Positions 62,439 to 64,000 of a stretch of 64,000 nucleotides of DNA are shown here, one piece after another. The translations under genes and the position numbers were made by a program. The first letter of the stretch is position 1, and each line of letters starts with the position of its first letter. Under the pieces are notes generated by a model. The model was not told the origin of the DNA and did no database searches. It saw only the letters and a program-made list of their open reading frames with translations. Source of the DNA: JBMOLL01 sp049325415 (GTDB lineage Bacteria > Bacteroidota > Bacteroidia > Bacteroidales > GCA-2748055); assembly GCA_049325415.1 (NCBI GenBank), contig JBMOLL010000061.1, positions 9,391-73,390 of the forward strand. Direction: 5' to 3'.

Positions 62439-63737
62439 TCAATAAACTACAAGCTGGTAAACCGAAGCGCTACCATCTTCATAACTCAGTTTCAACATCA
62501 ATACCCCAGATTCCGAAGGAACGGTGATGGAACGGTTAAATACCGGCTGAGAAAGCACTTCCTTCTCAATTACCTGTCCGGCCATGTTTACAAGTTCATA
62601 GGACCGGAAAGCCTTGCTGTCAGAGATCTGAAATGTTCCTTCTGTAACCGGATTCGGATAAATGCTGGCTGTTCTGCTCAACACATTCCCGGTAGCAACA
62701 TTATCGGATACAATCAGCATTACCGTCACCGGTCCGGCCTGGGAAAAGCCATCCGTGACAGTAAGCTTCAGGTAAAAGGTGTCAAGAACCTCGGGAGCCA
62801 GGCCCGCTTCATCAACCAATGAAAGAACGCCTGTGCTCTTGTCAAGGCTGAAAGGTTCGTATCGTACATTTTCGATATAGATGAAATTACCGTAATCCAA
62901 GTAGTATTTCAAAGGATCACTGTCTGCATCACTTGCCGAAATAGTGGCAATAACCGTTCCGTTGGTGGCAGTCGGGCTCACACCAAATTTAAGTGTGGTA
63001 TTGTTGATCACGGGTGTATTGTTAGACGGTGCATTGTCATACTTATGCCAGCCCAGATGATCAAAAGTATTCGCCGGTAAGGAGTCATACTCTGCAAGGG
63101 GATTAAAAAGAGTAGGATTGTTTTTTACACCGTTTGACACACTGGACTTCCTGACAAGCGTATGATCAGCTGTCAGGGCAACTCCCTGTCCGTCAAAATA
63201 GGGTGCTATGTTTGTCCAGGCCTGAGCTGTGGTGCTGGAACCCGGAAGAACCGGAGCCGCAGCAGGCCGGGGTGCTCCGTACCTGGCAAAGATATCAACA
63301 AAATCCCAGTTGGCACCGGCTGATTTCTCGAGAGTTACGCAATCGTCGCCGTTGAAATACATGGTCCAGGAAACATCATAATTTGCACAAAGAAATACAT
63401 CGGCGCGCTGGGCAAGCTGTGCCCATACCGGTGCTTCCTGATCCACACCTTCAGGATCCCTTTTATCAAGAACGATTACATAGGAATGATAAGGTTCGAG
63501 ATTTTCTTCGGGCAGCACAACAGTCCAGGCATCATCAGCCGGGGGAACGTTGGAACCATTCGAATACCGGACAAGACGATAGTCGCCCATAAAAATCGGA
63601 CTGGAAGTCGGGTTGTATATTTCCAGGGCTTTATTGGTTGACCATCCTTCCACATATTCGGAAATGATCAAATCAGTCTGGGCACTCATATTGACAAAGC
63701 AAGCGACTACCAGAGCACTTAATAACAATCTTTTCAT
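62439..63737 (-). CDS. T9SS-sorted surface protein with lamin-tail domain
   Basis: A 432-residue secreted protein. Signal peptide (about 1-19, ending NMSAQ); lamin-tail domain (about 20-180, opening DLIISEYVEGWSTNKALEIY with YNPTSSPIFMGDYRLVRYSN); cadherin-like region (about 240-345, VIATISASDADSDPLKYY and STGVLSLVDEAGLA); T9SS sorting domain (ASIYPNPVTEGTFQI to YQLVVY). Lamin-tail domains often accompany extracellular nucleases and may bind DNA or cell surfaces. It is the first gene of the operon, under the promoter at 63801-63808. A catalytic motif is not visible. Confidence 0.9.
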   Translation of the reverse strand: MKRLLLSALVVACFVNMSAQTDLIISEYVEGWSTNKALEIYNPTSSPIFMGDYRLVRYSNGSNVPPADDAWTVVLPEENLEPYHSYVIVLDKRDPEGVDQEAPVWAQLAQRADVFLCANYDVSWTMYFNGDDCVTLEKSAGANWDFVDIFARYGAPRPAAAPVLPGSSTTAQAWTNIAPYFDGQGVALTADHTLVRKSSVSNGVKNNPTLFNPLAEYDSLPANTFDHLGWHKYDNAPSNNTPVINNTTLKFGVSPTATNGTVIATISASDADSDPLKYYLDYGNFIYIENVRYEPFSLDKSTGVLSLVDEAGLAPEVLDTFYLKLTVTDGFSQAGPVTVMLIVSDNVATGNVLSRTASIYPNPVTEGTFQISDSKAFRSYELVNMAGQVIEKEVLSQPVFNRSITVPSESGVLMLKLSYEDGSASVYQLVVY

Positions 63738-63800
63738 TGAGAGGTATTTTTAAATTTCGAGTATTGAATTTTGTCTACTGCACAAGCTGGTTTCCCGCGA

Positions 63801-63808
63801 CAAAAATA
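63801..63808 (-). promoter_or_regulatory. Candidate -7 box of the nuclease-receptor operon
   Basis: On the minus strand TATTTTTG matches TAnnTTTG exactly, 64 bp before the lamin-tail protein start. No clear -33 TTG lies upstream at the right distance, so this is a candidate only. Confidence 0.4.
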
Positions 63809-63853
63809 CAAACTTTATCCGCTTAAACGGGAGAAAACCGCATTCCTTCTGAT

Positions 63854-63888
63854 GAAACCGCAGGATGCCCAAAGAGGACACCCTGCGG
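63854..63888 (-). terminator. Terminator-like hairpin after the partial gene
   Basis: Thirteen-bp arms, 63858-63870 and 63876-63888, pair on the minus-strand RNA with two G-U pairs that would be mismatches on the plus strand. This shows it functions on the minus strand. Only three T follow, so termination may be weak. Confidence 0.55.
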
Positions 63889-63899
63889 CTTATTTATTG

Positions 63900-63916
63900 C
63901 CGGAACGTTGTTCCGG
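63900..63916 (-). other. Second short hairpin downstream of the partial gene
   Basis: CCGGAA (63900-63905) pairs with TTCCGG (63911-63916) around a 5-nt loop, directly after the stop codon of the partial gene and before the hairpin above. Its role is unknown. Confidence 0.4.
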
Positions 63917-63925
63917 AGAGAGCGC

Positions 63926-64000
63926 TTAGTTTCTTGCAATCCTGACCACTTCCCTGGCTCCATTGCTGTTGAGCTCAAGGAGGTAGATTCCGGATGCCAC
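63926..64000 (-). CDS. Partial C-terminus of a T9SS-sorted protein
   Basis: The window edge cuts this gene; only its last 24 codons and the stop (63926-63928) are seen. The translation, VASGIYLLELNSNG followed by AREVVRIARN, is typical of the end of a T9SS type A sorting domain (GxYxL...K/R-rich end). It is the next gene upstream on the minus strand; hairpins and a promoter candidate separate it from the nuclease operon. Its function cannot be told. Confidence 0.75.
   Translation of the reverse strand: MASGIYLLELNSNGAREVVRIARN

Noticed and set aside
52488..63737. Restriction or anti-phage defence island based on nucleases
   Set aside because: The nucleases have signal peptides and T9SS sorting domains, so they act outside the cell. 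No methylase, helicase or effector is present.
1..64000. tRNA, rRNA, CRISPR array, insertion sequence, prophage or attachment site
   Set aside because: I found no T-loop consensus, no regularly spaced repeats, no transposase or integrase and no tRNA-end duplication. A dedicated tRNA or IS search could still find something I missed.

Overview
The window is chromosomal DNA from a member of the Bacteroidota, probably class Bacteroidia. The grounds are: two TonB-dependent receptors with N-terminal carboxypeptidase-like regulatory domains; four complete proteins and one partial protein with C-terminal type IX secretion (T9SS) sorting domains; promoters of the Bacteroidota -7 type (TAnnTTTG); almost no Shine-Dalgarno sequences; and the arrangement purH-mreBCD-mrdA-rodA. 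The species cannot be named from the sequence. I see no tRNA, rRNA, CRISPR array, insertion sequence or prophage.

Layout. 160-8501 (+) is an envelope/transport locus: TonB-dependent receptor, DUF4876-type lipoprotein, DUF6850-type barrel, ABC ATPase, ABC membrane subunit and a DUF4857-like membrane protein, closed by a strong terminator. 8942-17856 (+) is a set of mostly independent genes: flavodoxin-like protein, CarboxypepD-reg-like protein, a 209-residue unknown with a faint gasdermin-like layout, a small membrane protein, a radical SAM protein, a PQQ-type propeller lipoprotein, an AraC regulator, YceI and a Tat-exported LigB/DODA dioxygenase. 18178-21439 (+) is a probable regulon: DUF2231 protein, OmpR-type regulator, histidine kinase and an exported rubrerythrin. 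The same triple 11-bp repeat lies in front of the first gene and in front of the rubrerythrin. 21573-31568 holds TerC, two paralogous methyltransferases, a Cys-cluster PAS kinase, upp, an MDR oxidoreductase, a transglutaminase-like protein, pgi and an EamA transporter.

31580-39446 holds Hsp20 (with a sigma-54-like promoter and a real Shine-Dalgarno), a GAF protein, a PatB/MalY lyase, a thioesterase, a LytTR regulator, rsmA, mgtE and a MacB-like permease. 39609-46758 is purH followed by the cell-elongation operon mreB-mreC-mreD-mrdA-rodA. 46775-52307 holds AcpH, a cyclic 2,3-diphosphoglycerate synthetase-like P-loop protein, a lipoprotein cyclophilin and a DUF5916/CBM9-like outer membrane protein.

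The most interesting region is 52488-63737 (-). A lamin-tail surface protein, a TonB-dependent receptor, an endonuclease I family nuclease and a phospholipase-D-fold protein lie 22 bp, 12 bp and -4 bp apart and look like one operon. A second endonuclease I family protein and a lipoprotein follow under their own signals. The three predicted hydrolases and the lamin-tail protein all carry T9SS sorting domains. I infer a cell-surface system that breaks down extracellular nucleic acid and imports a product through the receptor. The left edge (1-159) is leader sequence. The right edge cuts another T9SS-sorted protein.
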